From NCBI GenBank assembly GCA_020438865.1, contig JAGQTU010000003.1:62001-126000 (forward strand): DNA of 64,000 nt, written 5' to 3'. Under the pieces are notes generated by a model. The model did not search any database. It was not told where the DNA came from and saw only the letters and a program-made list of their open reading frames with translations. Shown here in pieces: positions 13,786 to 22,716 of this stretch (the stretch's first letter is position 1; each line of letters starts with the position of its first letter). The DNA is from Mycobacterium sp. (lineage in GTDB: Bacteria; Actinomycetota; Actinomycetes; Mycobacteriales; Mycobacteriaceae). The position numbers and the translations under genes are program-made.

Positions 13786-16472
13786 TGCCTGACGCCATTC
13801 ATTCCACCAACTCCAGCGCGACACCGAACGGCGCTGGGGGGCAAACGGTTTCGGCGGCCGAGCGGATGCTGCATATGTTGTCGACGGTCGCCGCGAGCGC
13901 TGCGGGTGACGGCTTCGATGCGGCAACGTGGACACCTGGGATGGGCGATGTGCCGCGCCCACACGGCCTCTTCACAATGGCGCTTCTCGGAGATCTATGG
14001 CCCACAGAGTCGGAGTCCTCACTGAAAGACACCGCGGGAGGCTTGAAGGGAAGGGCCGAGCGGCATGCCGACGCCGCCACGGCGGCCAAGGCCAATACCG
14101 ACAAGGTCTTCAATTCGGAGTGGACCGACGGGGCCGGCGCCGAAGCCGCCTACGCCCACTATCAGTCGGAGCACCAAGTTCACTACGCCCTGCACACGGC
14201 ATTGGATTCGGCTGGAAAAGGAACGGCTACTATCGCCGATAGCGTGGGTAAAGCCAAGCTGCACATGCGAACAGCTCATGACGCCGCCCATCAAGAAATC
14301 GAAGAAGCACTTCGGGCAACGCCAGCTGGTGGCATCGTCAATGTAGCGCCGATTCTGGCCAAGTACCGAGCCCAGATCCAGTCCTATTCAACAGAATTGC
14401 ACACGATCGTCGGCGACGAACTGGGCCTGTTCGGCGCTTCACACAATGTGCCGCCCCTGGCTCCAAGCGGAACGGGAAGCGACGCCAACGGGCACTCGAC
14501 GGACGGAAAGGATTCCCGCCACCCCGACAAGTCAACGAGCCAAGGCGGCAAGGGGGATCAAGCCGAAAGCGGTAAGCCCGCTGGCAATCAAGGAACGGCA
14601 CCCCCTGACCAAGGAGGAGAGTCACGCGACCCCGATCAGTCGACCGGCAATTCAACCAGCACCGGAGACCCCGGGCAGTCCGGCCTCCCGCCGGGATCGC
14701 GCAGTCCCGACGGATCGTCCGGCAGTCCGGTGGGCGACAAGACGCCGGGTGATATGCAGATGATGCCCGGCACTGCAGCAGGCAGTGTTCCCAGCCGGGC
14801 TCCAGATCCCTCAACAGCCGCCGGCGCGGCCAAATCCGCTGTCCCCCAGATGCCGTCACTTCCCTCGACCGGGGGTGGAGCGTCTAGTTCACCGCTGAGC
14901 GGTGCCGCGAGCAGTGGCGCGGGGCCGCTGGCCGGTTTGATGGGGCAGGGCCAGTTGGGGTCGGCTGGCTCCGGTAACTTGGGGTCGGCAGCGGGGCTGT
15001 CGAACCCCTCATCGCTGACGCAGTCGGCCGCGGTATCGGCGGCCTCGTCGTCGGTGGGCGACAGTATGGGTAAGGGTATCGCCGCCGGGTCGCAGGCGGC
15101 AGGCGGCGCGGGCGCTGGCGGCGGCGGAGCCGGTGGCGGTGGGGGACCGGCCGGACTTGGCCAGTTGGCGAAAGCGCCCTTAACGCCGTTGGTTCCACCG
15201 CTGAGTACCGCGAGTGCTCCGACCTCTGCGGCACCGGCATCGACCCCCGGTGCGGCAGCGCCACTGTCGGCGTCGTCCGCTCCGGCAGCGTCGTCAGGTT
15301 CGGGCGCTGGCGCGGGGGTGTCACCTGGGGCCGGGATGGGTGCAATGGCGCCGGCGGCAGCGCCGATGGGCATGCCTGCCGCGCCTGCCACGCCCGCGTC
15401 CCCTCCGACTGCCGGGGGTGGTCCGTCCGCTCCGCTGTCACCGTATGGTTCGGTGCTGCCTCCATCGTCGGCGACGCCGACGGCACCCCCGTCCGGGTCG
15501 GCGCCTGGGCCGTTGTCCTCGGGTGGAGCTGGCGCGGCGGCGGGTGCGGGCGGGGCAGCTGCCGCCGGCTTTGTTCCGGCGCTGAACGATTCGGCGGCAC
15601 GGTCCAACCGGGTGTCACGTGACGTTTCAATGTCCGACCTTGAGCTTGCCCGCGCGGCGGTCTCCGACTTGGCTGCGGCGTCGAGCGTGGTCTATCCGGT
15701 CCTCCAATGGGCCGTCGCTGTCGCCCGAGGCTCCTCGGGATTGCCGGAGTTGTGGGTGGCCACCAACGAAGGCAATGGGTTCATCCCGGCAGGGGTGTTC
15801 ATTCCTCGCGCTATGGCACTGGCTGCTCGATTCGACGCCGACTTCGATTTCCGATGGTTCGGGTGGACCCATCCCGCCGAGACGGCGGTGCGGGCGATCC
15901 AGGCACGCGGCGACACCGTGTCGGCCGTGGCGACCTCGTGGCCGCACGATTCAGATCTGGTCCGAGAGTTGACGCCCGACTTCGCGATCGGCGTGACACC
16001 CCGAGGGAATCCGTCAGAAGCGACCGCGGCCACGCTGACGCGGTCGCGCGCACACCGCCTGGAAACGCTGGATGCCTCACTGTTCCTCGACATGCAGCGC
16101 AGCGAGGACGTGGTCGTCGATAGCTATGCGCTCCTGGTCACCCAGGAGGCGGTGTTCAATGCGGGTCCCGAGCTGCCCGCAGTGGCGCAATCCGTTGCCA
16201 GAGGGATACTTTCACGTCACTGGCCCTCTGAGGCCGACTGGTCGGCGCTGGCCTCTGAGTATGAGGGGACAGTTCTCATGGCCTCAGCGCAGCGCCCGGG
16301 ACTCTTCGGCATCGAGGACCACACCCAGTTGGAGACGTATCGCACGGAGTTCATGCAGTGCCGTCGCATGGAGGTGCTGATGGCCTGGCGCGGCGGCAAC
16401 GTGGTCGACGTGATCTATGCGGCCCGCTGCGCCGGCGTGGCGTTGCCCCTCGCGGCCGTTGCCGGGTCGTAG
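13785..16472 (+). CDS. Large Esp-like protein with C-terminal domain resembling Rv3899c
   Basis: 895 residues. An N-terminal helical domain (residues about 1-215) resembles WXG/EspE-type proteins and contains SEWTDGAGAEAAYAHY. About 370 residues of Ser/Pro/Gly-rich disorder follow. The compact C-terminal domain (about 605-880; SDLELARAAVSDLAA, LPELWVATNEGNGFIPAGVF, FRWFGWTHPAETA) resembles the C-terminus of Rv3899c, which lies beside ESX-2 in M. tuberculosis (from memory). Probably an ESX-2-type accessory or substrate; the molecular role is unknown. Confidence 0.7.
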   Translation: MPDAIHSTNSSATPNGAGGQTVSAAERMLHMLSTVAASAAGDGFDAATWTPGMGDVPRPHGLFTMALLGDLWPTESESSLKDTAGGLKGRAERHADAATAAKANTDKVFNSEWTDGAGAEAAYAHYQSEHQVHYALHTALDSAGKGTATIADSVGKAKLHMRTAHDAAHQEIEEALRATPAGGIVNVAPILAKYRAQIQSYSTELHTIVGDELGLFGASHNVPPLAPSGTGSDANGHSTDGKDSRHPDKSTSQGGKGDQAESGKPAGNQGTAPPDQGGESRDPDQSTGNSTSTGDPGQSGLPPGSRSPDGSSGSPVGDKTPGDMQMMPGTAAGSVPSRAPDPSTAAGAAKSAVPQMPSLPSTGGGASSSPLSGAASSGAGPLAGLMGQGQLGSAGSGNLGSAAGLSNPSSLTQSAAVSAASSSVGDSMGKGIAAGSQAAGGAGAGGGGAGGGGGPAGLGQLAKAPLTPLVPPLSTASAPTSAAPASTPGAAAPLSASSAPAASSGSGAGAGVSPGAGMGAMAPAAAPMGMPAAPATPASPPTAGGGPSAPLSPYGSVLPPSSATPTAPPSGSAPGPLSSGGAGAAAGAGGAAAAGFVPALNDSAARSNRVSRDVSMSDLELARAAVSDLAAASSVVYPVLQWAVAVARGSSGLPELWVATNEGNGFIPAGVFIPRAMALAARFDADFDFRWFGWTHPAETAVRAIQARGDTVSAVATSWPHDSDLVRELTPDFAIGVTPRGNPSEATAATLTRSRAHRLETLDASLFLDMQRSEDVVVDSYALLVTQEAVFNAGPELPAVAQSVARGILSRHWPSEADWSALASEYEGTVLMASAQRPGLFGIEDHTQLETYRTEFMQCRRMEVLMAWRGGNVVDVIYAARCAGVALPLAAVAGS

Positions 16473-16491
16473 AACCGGGGTTCAGCCCTAC

Positions 16492-16791
16492 CTACCGACT
16501 GTCGGTGCCTCGGTAGATGCGCGGGTCGGCCGCCCCGGACAGGAGGCGGCAGTTCTCGCCGAGCGGCGGAGCGTAGGTGGTATGGCCGCACACGCACGCC
16601 CAACCGAGGTGGCCTCCACAGTTGCAGGGATGGTGGCCGATCAGACAGCGCCGTGGTCCGAGGACGTGGCCCGCGCCGCACCGCGTCGGCGGAACCACCA
16701 TCCAGCCGCCGGCCATGTAGGGCACGACATCCCCAACCTCAGCCACAGGATGACGGTACGACGAGCCCCCGACGGCCACGAGAAACAGCAT
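16492..16791 (-). CDS. Cysteine-rich, zinc-ribbon-like small protein
   Basis: 99 residues with Cys/His clusters RCGAGHVLGPRRC, GHHPCNCGGH, WACVCGH and NCRLLSG, which look like paired metal-binding knuckles. The end of the frame (YAPPLGENC) resembles small mycobacterial plasmid/phage-type proteins seen elsewhere. It is antiparallel to the ESX-associated genes on either side. The true start may be one of the later methionines. Possible roles are nucleic-acid binding or regulation; nothing is proven. Confidence 0.5.
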   Translation of the reverse strand: MLFLVAVGGSSYRHPVAEVGDVVPYMAGGWMVVPPTRCGAGHVLGPRRCLIGHHPCNCGGHLGWACVCGHTTYAPPLGENCRLLSGAADPRIYRGTDSR

Positions 16792-16797
16792 GTCAGT

Positions 16798-17286
16798 GTG
16801 GTCGCTGTAAGTCCGTGGTGCCGTTAGCGTTGGTGGGATGAGCGGATCGGTGGGGGCGTATGTCGCCCAGGTCGACCGCGCTTTGGGCAGTGGTCAAGCG
16901 TTGTATCCGGCCTCCATCAGCCCGGTCGGGGTGGCCACCGACCTGCCCCCATCACCTCCGCCGCCGCCAGGCAGCAGTGGCACCGCCGAGGGTGCCGATG
17001 CCGCGGGGGGCCGCTATCAGTCTCAGTGGCAGGCCGCCCGCGGTACCGATGGTCAGGCCAGTAGCGCGGCCTCGGCCGGGCAGGCCGAGGCCCAAGCCGG
17101 TCGGGCGGGGGCTAGCGGGGTGCGCGGGTCCGCCCAGGCTCAGGCCGCCGCGATCGCCCCAGCGACCGGGTCCCCGGCCGGGGTGAAGTTGTTGGTCTCG
17201 GCGATGGACGACAAGCTGGCTGCGATGCAGCGCCAACTGACCACCACCCAGGAACAAAACCGGCTCCTCGCCATCCGCATGCGGCA
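16798..17286 (+). repeat. 489-bp direct repeat, copy 1
   Basis: Nearly identical to 33957-34445 (constant offset 17159). I see only four mismatches, all silent in the shared reading frame. The repeat begins 40 bp before the ATG of the lysozyme-type hydrolase and ends at codon 150, exactly where the two proteins diverge. Confidence 0.9.
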
Positions 17287-17956
17287 ACTAGTGGGCGCAT
17301 ACGGCCAGATGGGCGGTGCTGGACCCGCGAGCGGGATGAGCGCGATGGGCGGAGGCGCAGGCATGCAAAGCCCTGCCGCTGCCATGCCCGGCCTAAGCGG
17401 CCTTGCGGCCGGGCCACTGTCGGGCCTCTCGACTGACCTCAACACCGTTCTGTCCCAAGCGCAATCCGCGTCACCAAGCGGCATCGCCGGCGCGGCTAAC
17501 GAAGTCGTTCGCGGCCCCGGAACGGGAACACCCCTTGGGCGCCTGACGGCTAACTCAAGTCCGCGGGAAGTAGCCGCCGCAATCATCAACGAGGCCCACC
17601 GACGCGGCTATTCGCCGCAGCAAACGGTGGCCATCCTGTCGACCGCAATGCAGGAATCAGGGCTTCGGCCGAACGCGGTATCGCCCAACCGGGCCTGGGT
17701 AGGTATCTTCCAACAGGACACCTCCTACCCCGGCCGCGGAAATCCCAACACCGCCATCGCCGAATTCTTCAATCGACTTGACATCAAGGGGGGAAGGTCT
17801 TCCCCGGAAATCTACAAAACGATATTCTGGTTGCAGCAGGCACCGGGCCACCCCTCGGCGGAATACGCGTATTCCCATGGGAGACAACACTATTTAGCGG
17901 AAATAATGTCGCAGGAAAGCCGAGCTGCGGCACTATACCGTTCCATCACCGCATAA
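16838..17956 (+). CDS. ESX-associated peptidoglycan hydrolase, lysozyme/transglycosylase type
   Basis: 372 residues. Residues 1-149 are a helical coiled-coil domain identical to that of the NlpC/P60 protein at 33997. A Gly/Met/Ala linker follows, and residues about 240-370 form a lytic-transglycosylase-like domain (STAMQESGL, probable catalytic Glu273; WVGIFQQD). It would cleave glycan strands so the secretion machine can cross the wall. There is no signal peptide, so export probably uses the ESX system itself, guided by the N-terminal domain. The catalytic end has lower GC than the repeat part. Confidence 0.8.
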   Translation: MSGSVGAYVAQVDRALGSGQALYPASISPVGVATDLPPSPPPPPGSSGTAEGADAAGGRYQSQWQAARGTDGQASSAASAGQAEAQAGRAGASGVRGSAQAQAAAIAPATGSPAGVKLLVSAMDDKLAAMQRQLTTTQEQNRLLAIRMRQLVGAYGQMGGAGPASGMSAMGGGAGMQSPAAAMPGLSGLAAGPLSGLSTDLNTVLSQAQSASPSGIAGAANEVVRGPGTGTPLGRLTANSSPREVAAAIINEAHRRGYSPQQTVAILSTAMQESGLRPNAVSPNRAWVGIFQQDTSYPGRGNPNTAIAEFFNRLDIKGGRSSPEIYKTIFWLQQAPGHPSAEYAYSHGRQHYLAEIMSQESRAAALYRSITA

Positions 17957-17963
17957 ATGGTGG

Positions 17964-18036
17964 TGCTGTAGGTTCCGCTTTTCGATGGCGGAATTCCGCT
18001 TTCGGTGGCGGAAGGATGGCGGATCCGCCGGAAAGC
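17964..18036. repeat. Tandem palindromes, copy 1 (TTCCGC/GCGGAA)
   Basis: TTCCGC (17973), GCGGAATTCCGC (17988-17999), GCGGAA (18008) and the palindrome GGCGGATCCGCC (18018-18029) form overlapping inverted repeats just upstream of the hydrolase gene. A degenerate copy lies after the gene at 19000-19072. Likely a regulator operator or a small repeated element. Confidence 0.55.
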
Positions 18037-18133
18037 GCTTAGAGCGTCTAGCTGAGCATTGACGATGGGCCTGTCCCAGGGCAACGCTAGAGATCCGGGG
18101 GCTATCACCACCAACGCGCGAACCTCTTGAGAG

Positions 18134-18919
18134 ATGTCAATGATTGAGGTCATCGAAAAGACTGCGTCTCCGGGGCGAACTCCGATTGTGTTCGTCCATG
18201 GCGCTTCAAGCTCAGCGGACGTATGGGATGGGAACTTTCTGGACTTCTTTGCGGAGCGCGGTTATCGCGCGATCGCGCTCAGTCTGCGAGGGCATGGTGC
18301 CAGTACCCTAACGCAACCCCTGAGGAGGGTTTCGATTGCGAACTACGTCGAGGACCTCACCGCGGTCGTCTCGGAAATTGCGCCGGCACCGGTGCTCATC
18401 GGCCACTCAACGGGATGCTGGGTGGTACTGAATTACATCGCACAGCAATACGTTCCGGCGGCGGTACTGATAGCGCCTGGTACGCCGCAGGGACTGCGCC
18501 GCTGGGCCTTCCGCGCGTTCCTGCGCCATCCGTGGCTGATGTTGCGATCCAACACCCTCGGTAATCCTGTCGATTTGTTTCATACCCCAGGATTAGCGCG
18601 CGAGATTCTCTTCGCGCCTAGCTGTCCAGACTCAGTTGTCGAGGCGTTCGTGTCTCGGCTGCAGCCGGAGAGCCCACGGGCCGCTAGGGATACGGTCAAG
18701 CCGCTGCCTTCTCCTTCCGCGATTTCGGCCCCCATGTTGGTAGTCGGGGCAGCCCAAGACGCTTCGCGCGTGGAGGAGGATGCAGCTGCTGTGGCCGCAC
18801 GCTACGGAGCCCAATTGGAGATCATCATGGGGGTGGGTCACGCCATGATGCTCGAACCCCGGTGGACGACGGCGGCCGAGCGAATCGCCAGCTGGCTGAG
18901 GGGGCAGGGAATCTCTTGA
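18134..18919 (+). CDS. Alpha/beta hydrolase
   Basis: 261 residues with the full alpha/beta-hydrolase pattern: VFVHG oxyanion segment near the start, nucleophile Ser92 in GHSTG, acid Asp209 (AAQDAS) and base His236 (GVGHAMM). Such enzymes hydrolyse esters, lactones or C-C bonds; the substrate cannot be read from sequence. It stands alone, with an operator-like repeat upstream and an intrinsic terminator downstream. It is the first gene of the chromosomal-looking cargo. Confidence 0.88.
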   Translation: MSMIEVIEKTASPGRTPIVFVHGASSSADVWDGNFLDFFAERGYRAIALSLRGHGASTLTQPLRRVSIANYVEDLTAVVSEIAPAPVLIGHSTGCWVVLNYIAQQYVPAAVLIAPGTPQGLRRWAFRAFLRHPWLMLRSNTLGNPVDLFHTPGLAREILFAPSCPDSVVEAFVSRLQPESPRAARDTVKPLPSPSAISAPMLVVGAAQDASRVEEDAAAVAARYGAQLEIIMGVGHAMMLEPRWTTAAERIASWLRGQGIS

Positions 18920-18930
18920 TAAGAGGAAAG

Positions 18931-18958
18931 GCCACTCGCCCGGGAGGGTGGCAATTTT
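18931..18958 (+). terminator. Intrinsic terminator after the hydrolase
   Basis: GCCACTC (18931-18937) pairs with GGGTGGC (18946-18952) through one G-T wobble, followed by AATTTT (18953-18958). It lies 11 bp after the hydrolase stop. Confidence 0.6.
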
Positions 18959-18999
18959 GCCGGAAGGTTCTTGGGGGCGGCTACGTAACTGTTAACCGT

Positions 19000-19072
19000 C
19001 AGTGGTGGTTCCGTTTTTCGGTGGCGGAGGACTCCGCTTTTGGCGGCGAAAGGATGGCGTATCCGGCGGAGC
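19000..19072. repeat. Tandem palindromes, copy 2 (degenerate)
   Basis: Aligns with 17964-18036 at an offset of 1036-1038 bp. TTCCGT (19009), GCGGAG (19024), ACTCCGC (19031) and GATGGCGTATCC (19053) match copy 1 with substitutions and a 2-bp indel. The rest of 18959-19224 holds no gene that I can support. Confidence 0.5.
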
Positions 19073-19224
19073 GAACCTTGACCCGCTCACTTTCACAATT
19101 CTTTCAGTGCGTAGATCAGCCGATGCATAGTTTGGCCGGCTTCGGCGCTTTCCTGGCGGTTCACGGGGTGCCACGATGGGTGAGTGGCTCCAACGGTGGG
19201 CCCATCCGACGGTGAGGTCCGGCC

Positions 19225-19752
19225 ATGACGGCTGGGTCGCTGATTTGTGTGCCCTGCGGTTCGGAGTTGGGCGCCAGCGACAGGTTCTGCGCGCAGTGCG
19301 GTGCGCCAGCCAGTGCGCCCGCTCGCGCGGCGGAACTTAAGCAGGTGACGGTGCTGTTCGCCGACGTGGTTCGGTCGATGGACGTCGCCGCGGTGGTTGG
19401 CCCGGAGCGGCTGCGGGACATCGTGGCGCGGCTGCTGGAGGTGTGCGCGGCGGTGGTGCGTCGTTACGGCGGCACGCTGGACAAGTTCACCGGTGACGGG
19501 ATCATGGCGGTGTTCGGGGCGCCAAAGGCGTTGGAGGATCACGCTTTGCGGGCGTGCCTGGCGGCACTGGCGATCCAGAGCGACGTCACGGTCCTCCGTG
19601 AGGAGGTGCAGCGCGGCGATCAGGTTGAACTCCAGCTGCGGATCGGGCTGAATTCGGGGCAGGTCGTTGCGGGGGATCTCGGCGCATCTACCTACACGGC
19701 GATCGGCGATCAGGTCGGCCGAAAGCCGACCCGATTACCCGGGACTTCGTGA
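19225..19752 (+). pseudogene. Truncated zinc-ribbon adenylate cyclase (class III)
   Basis: 175 residues. A four-cysteine zinc ribbon (CVPCG...CAQCG) is followed by a class III cyclase domain with both metal-binding segments (LFADVV; DKFTGDGIMAVFGAP) and GLNSGQVVAG. The domain stops abruptly after YTAIGDQVG and runs into ten unrelated residues. Full-length relatives continue through the rest of the cyclase domain and usually a large AAA/TPR-like region. It is therefore a 3'-truncated fragment and probably inactive. Confidence 0.8.
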
Positions 19753-19870
19753 CGCGTACGGCGAGTTCGCGCATCGCCTGGGATTTCAGGGACACATCGC
19801 AATGGCCGAGGCACTGCCATGACAGCCCGCCAAACAAGCCAGCCGTATCTGCAGAAGGAAGTGAAGGCAT

Positions 19871-20950
19871 GTGATGGATTCCTGGCTCTGTGTGAATCCG
19901 GTCGGTCCTGGGAAGGTTGCGGATCTGTCCGAGGAAGACCGCACGCATGCTGTCGCGCTCGACGCGCGCCGCGCAGGTGGCGACGACGTCGTCGGGCGTG
20001 GATGCGCCTTGCTGGTCAGCAACGACATCGAGGCGGTACCGGTCGGCAGGGTGGTGTACACCGGGATGCTTAACGCCCGCGGCACCTACGAATCCGATGT
20101 CACCGTCACCCGCACCGGCCTGCAGGAGTACCTCATCGTCTCCAGCGCGGCGACCACCGAGCGCGACAAGGACCACATCCGCAAGCACATGGCTCCGGGG
20201 TCGCAGGCGTGGCTGGTCGATGTCACCTCCGCCTACGCCGTCTTCGGCGTGATGGGACCCACATCGCGCGAGTTGCTGAGCCGACTGACCGACGCCGACC
20301 TGGACAACGAGGACTTCCCCTTCTCCACGTATCAGGAGATCTCACTGGGTTACGCCACAGTGCGGGCCACCCGGATCACCTACGTCGGCGAATTAGGTTG
20401 GGAAATCTACGTTCCCGCCGAGTTCGCGGTTGGGGTGTACGAAGACCTGCTGCGGGCCGGCGCGCCGTTGGGTGTGCAGCGCGGCGGCTATTACGCCATC
20501 GAGTCGCTGCGCCTGGAGAAGGGCTACCGTGCCTTCGGCCGGGAACTGAGCCCGCGAGAGAATCCGGTCGAGGCCGGTCTGTTGTTCGCCTGCAAACTCA
20601 AGACCGTCATCCCCTTCCTGGGCCGTGAAGCGGTGGAGAAAGCCAAAGCCGAGGGGCCACGAACCAGGTGTGTCGGCTTCGCCGTCGAATCCCCGGAAGC
20701 GATGCTGTGGGGCGGGGAGCTGATTCTGCGCGACGGCGCCGTCGCCGGGCAGGTCACCTCCTCGGCATGGGGCCAGCACACCGGAGCATGCGTCGGGCTC
20801 GGATACCTGCGGGACGCCGGCGGTTCAGTGATCGACGCCGGGTGGATCAGGGCGGGCAGCTACCAGGTCGATGTCGGCGGCCAGCTCTACCCGATCTCGG
20901 TGTCACTCACGCCCATCTACGACCCCGCCAACGAGAGAGTCCGCGGCTGA
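19871..20950 (+). pseudogene. GcvT-domain remnant of a dimethylglycine/sarcosine dehydrogenase-like gene
   Basis: 359-codon frame. From about residue 55 (VPVGRVVYTGMLNARG) to the end it reads as an intact GcvT folate-binding domain plus its C-terminal barrel (NPVEAGLLFACKLK, GYLRDAG). Residues before that do not fit, and no FAD-binding domain is present. Relatives are usually much longer flavoproteins that demethylate N-methyl glycines. The 5' part was lost at a junction with the truncated cyclase gene about 120 bp upstream. Confidence 0.65.
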
Positions 20951-21049
20951 CCCCGTTTCGTCACCCGCGGCTCTCCACTCCTTGAGAGCAGCACTCCTAG
21001 AAGGTAACTGGGCGCCTACAATCGGCTGATCGACACGCACGACGCACCT

Positions 21050-21346
21050 TTGCCGCCGCCCGGAGTGACCTGGACCGGCGAGTGGGATGCCGATCACGGC
21101 GACCGCGTCTACGGCACCGACGCCGTAGCGATCGGCAACGCGGCCGCTCTGCTGACCGGCATCCAACATCGCAACGGGACCACCGTCAGCGGCATCGCCT
21201 TGCGTGTACGGGGAAGCATCATCCCCGGGCCGCCGCACGCAGCCGTCGTCACCGACCTCACGCCGGCCCAAGCCCGAGAACTCGCCGACCTCCTCGTCGA
21301 GCTCGCCCACCGGGCCGAGAAGCTGGACGGCCTGCGGTCCGGCTGA
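21050..21346 (+). CDS. Small conserved-type hypothetical protein
   Basis: 98 residues from TTG 21050 (no ATG is available; GTG 21065 is an alternative). It reads as one small domain with strands TVSGIALRVRGSII and HAAVVTDLT and a final helix LADLLVELAHRAEKL. Codon bias is typical of the region. I do not recognise it. Confidence 0.5.
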   Translation: MPPPGVTWTGEWDADHGDRVYGTDAVAIGNAAALLTGIQHRNGTTVSGIALRVRGSIIPGPPHAAVVTDLTPAQARELADLLVELAHRAEKLDGLRSG

Positions 21347-21567
21347 GTGATGCTCAGGTCGCTACCGGCAACGGCGCGACTTGGCGTGACTGCGGGCCGA
21401 AGTGCTCGTCAGTACGACCGCTCGCCCCAGCGCTTCTTCGCGTCATGTACTCCGTTCGGGGACAACAGGGTCATCCCCCAGAGCGGCCGTCCGGCGGACA
21501 CTCGCCACCAGCCACATCCCTGAGAGTGGTTCGTACAAGCTTTGATCCACCCGAGGAGTTGAGGACC

Positions 21568-21879
21568 ATGAAGAGCATCACGATCATCACCGAGCAGGTG
21601 TCGGCGAAAGCCTTGGCCGCGGCTATGCCGACCACCGGCGTCGCCTCGGTGTTCGTGAACCCAAATCCCGCTGCCACACCGCGTGACCACCGGTCGATGG
21701 AGAGCTACCAGGCGCTGCGCAATCCCCGGCGCTTCCGCCCCGATTACCGGATCGACGTTGTCGTCGACGACGACGCCGTGGACGCGGTCTTCGACGGGGT
21801 CTCCTTCGCCTACGGCGCAGGGTTGTTCACCGATGCGGAAATGTGGGTGAATCAAACCGCCCCGGCGGCGGCCGCCTGA
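21568..21879 (+). CDS. PII-like small signalling protein
   Basis: 103 residues from ATG 21568, with GAGGAG upstream. It starts MKSITIITEQVSAKAL and carries a basic loop (NPAATPRDHRSMES), then YRIDVVVDDDAVDAVFDGV. This matches the beta-alpha-beta arrangement of PII-superfamily proteins, which bind nucleotides or metabolites and regulate transporters. The T-loop is short and there is no adjacent transporter of the usual type, so the target is unknown. Confidence 0.6.
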   Translation: MKSITIITEQVSAKALAAAMPTTGVASVFVNPNPAATPRDHRSMESYQALRNPRRFRPDYRIDVVVDDDAVDAVFDGVSFAYGAGLFTDAEMWVNQTAPAAAA

Positions 21880-21972
21880 CGGTAACTGTGACGTCGCCGC
21901 CGGAACCGTCGACGTGCGGGATGGCCTTGGGTAGCGTCGAGGCCTCACCGACTTCCGGCCTGCGAGGCGCGA

Positions 21973-22215
21973 ATGACATCTTTCCCCTACGCCCGTACCG
22001 TCGTGCTCGCCGTCGGGGCGGCCGCCGTACTCACCATCCTCCTCAACCTCCGCCTGCACGATTGGCCGGCGGCACTCAATGTGGCGACCGTCGGTGTCTT
22101 CGAAGTCATTACCCTGGTTCTCGCGGTGCGGGCACTGGTGCGCTGGATCATCAACCGGCGCAGGCCCGACGATGATCCGCCGGGCTACCAGAAGGACTTC
22201 GGCTTGGCCGCCTGA
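21973..22215 (+). CDS. Small two-helix membrane protein
   Basis: 80 residues with two hydrophobic helices (about 8-26 and 38-58) and a charged tail (NRRRPDDDPPGYQKD). No family recognised. Confidence 0.5.
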   Translation: MTSFPYARTVVLAVGAAAVLTILLNLRLHDWPAALNVATVGVFEVITLVLAVRALVRWIINRRRPDDDPPGYQKDFGLAA

Positions 22216-22329
22216 CGGCACACCGCCACCGGCCGGGAAGCGGTACACGCCGTTGTCTCGCCCCGCCCGGTGGGTCCCGATCCGGCGAATCTGCCTCAGT
22301 TGGGCTGCTGCGTAGGGGATTTCGGACCG

Positions 22330-22716
22330 CTAGGCGGTCACGATCTGTCCGTCGCGAACCGCCACCGGCCGCGACGCCAGCGGAGCGGTGGCCGGCCCCT
22401 GGAGCACGCTGCCGTCGAGGCCGAACTTGCTCCCATGACAGGGGCAGACGATGCTGTCGTTCTTCACCGCGACCGCGCAGCCGAGGTGTGTGCACCGCGC
22501 GGAGAAGCCCTTGAAAACCCCCGGGCTGGGCTGGGTGATGAGGATGCCGTCGACGACTTTCGCCTCTCCCACGTCTGCCGCGGGGGTCAGCGTCTGGCCG
22601 GCGGCGGGGGTCGCGGGCTGTGCCGGGGAGTCGGTGGACTTCCCGCAGGCGGCGCGCGCAGAACGCCAACGGCGTAGGCGCGTCCTGACCGCGCCAGACT
22701 GGGAGCGTGCACGCAT
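22330..22716 (-). CDS. Rieske [2Fe-2S] protein with a damaged N-terminus
   Basis: 128-codon frame. The C-terminal 90 residues form a complete Rieske domain with CTHLGC and CPCHGSKF, which bind a 2Fe-2S cluster through two Cys and two His. Relatives carry a Tat/lipoprotein signal ending in AAC; here only RAACGKS remains and the upstream residues are not hydrophobic. The start region also overlaps the divergent permease (22707). The signal peptide is probably lost, so export and function are doubtful. Confidence 0.7.
   Translation of the reverse strand: MRARSQSGAVRTRLRRWRSARAACGKSTDSPAQPATPAAGQTLTPAADVGEAKVVDGILITQPSPGVFKGFSARCTHLGCAVAVKNDSIVCPCHGSKFGLDGSVLQGPATAPLASRPVAVRDGQIVTA

Noticed and set aside
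15000-15600. Short GC-rich repeats as a possible CRISPR or tandem array
   Set aside because: They are codon-level Ala/Gly/Ser repeats within the disordered linker of the 895-residue protein; no spacer structure.
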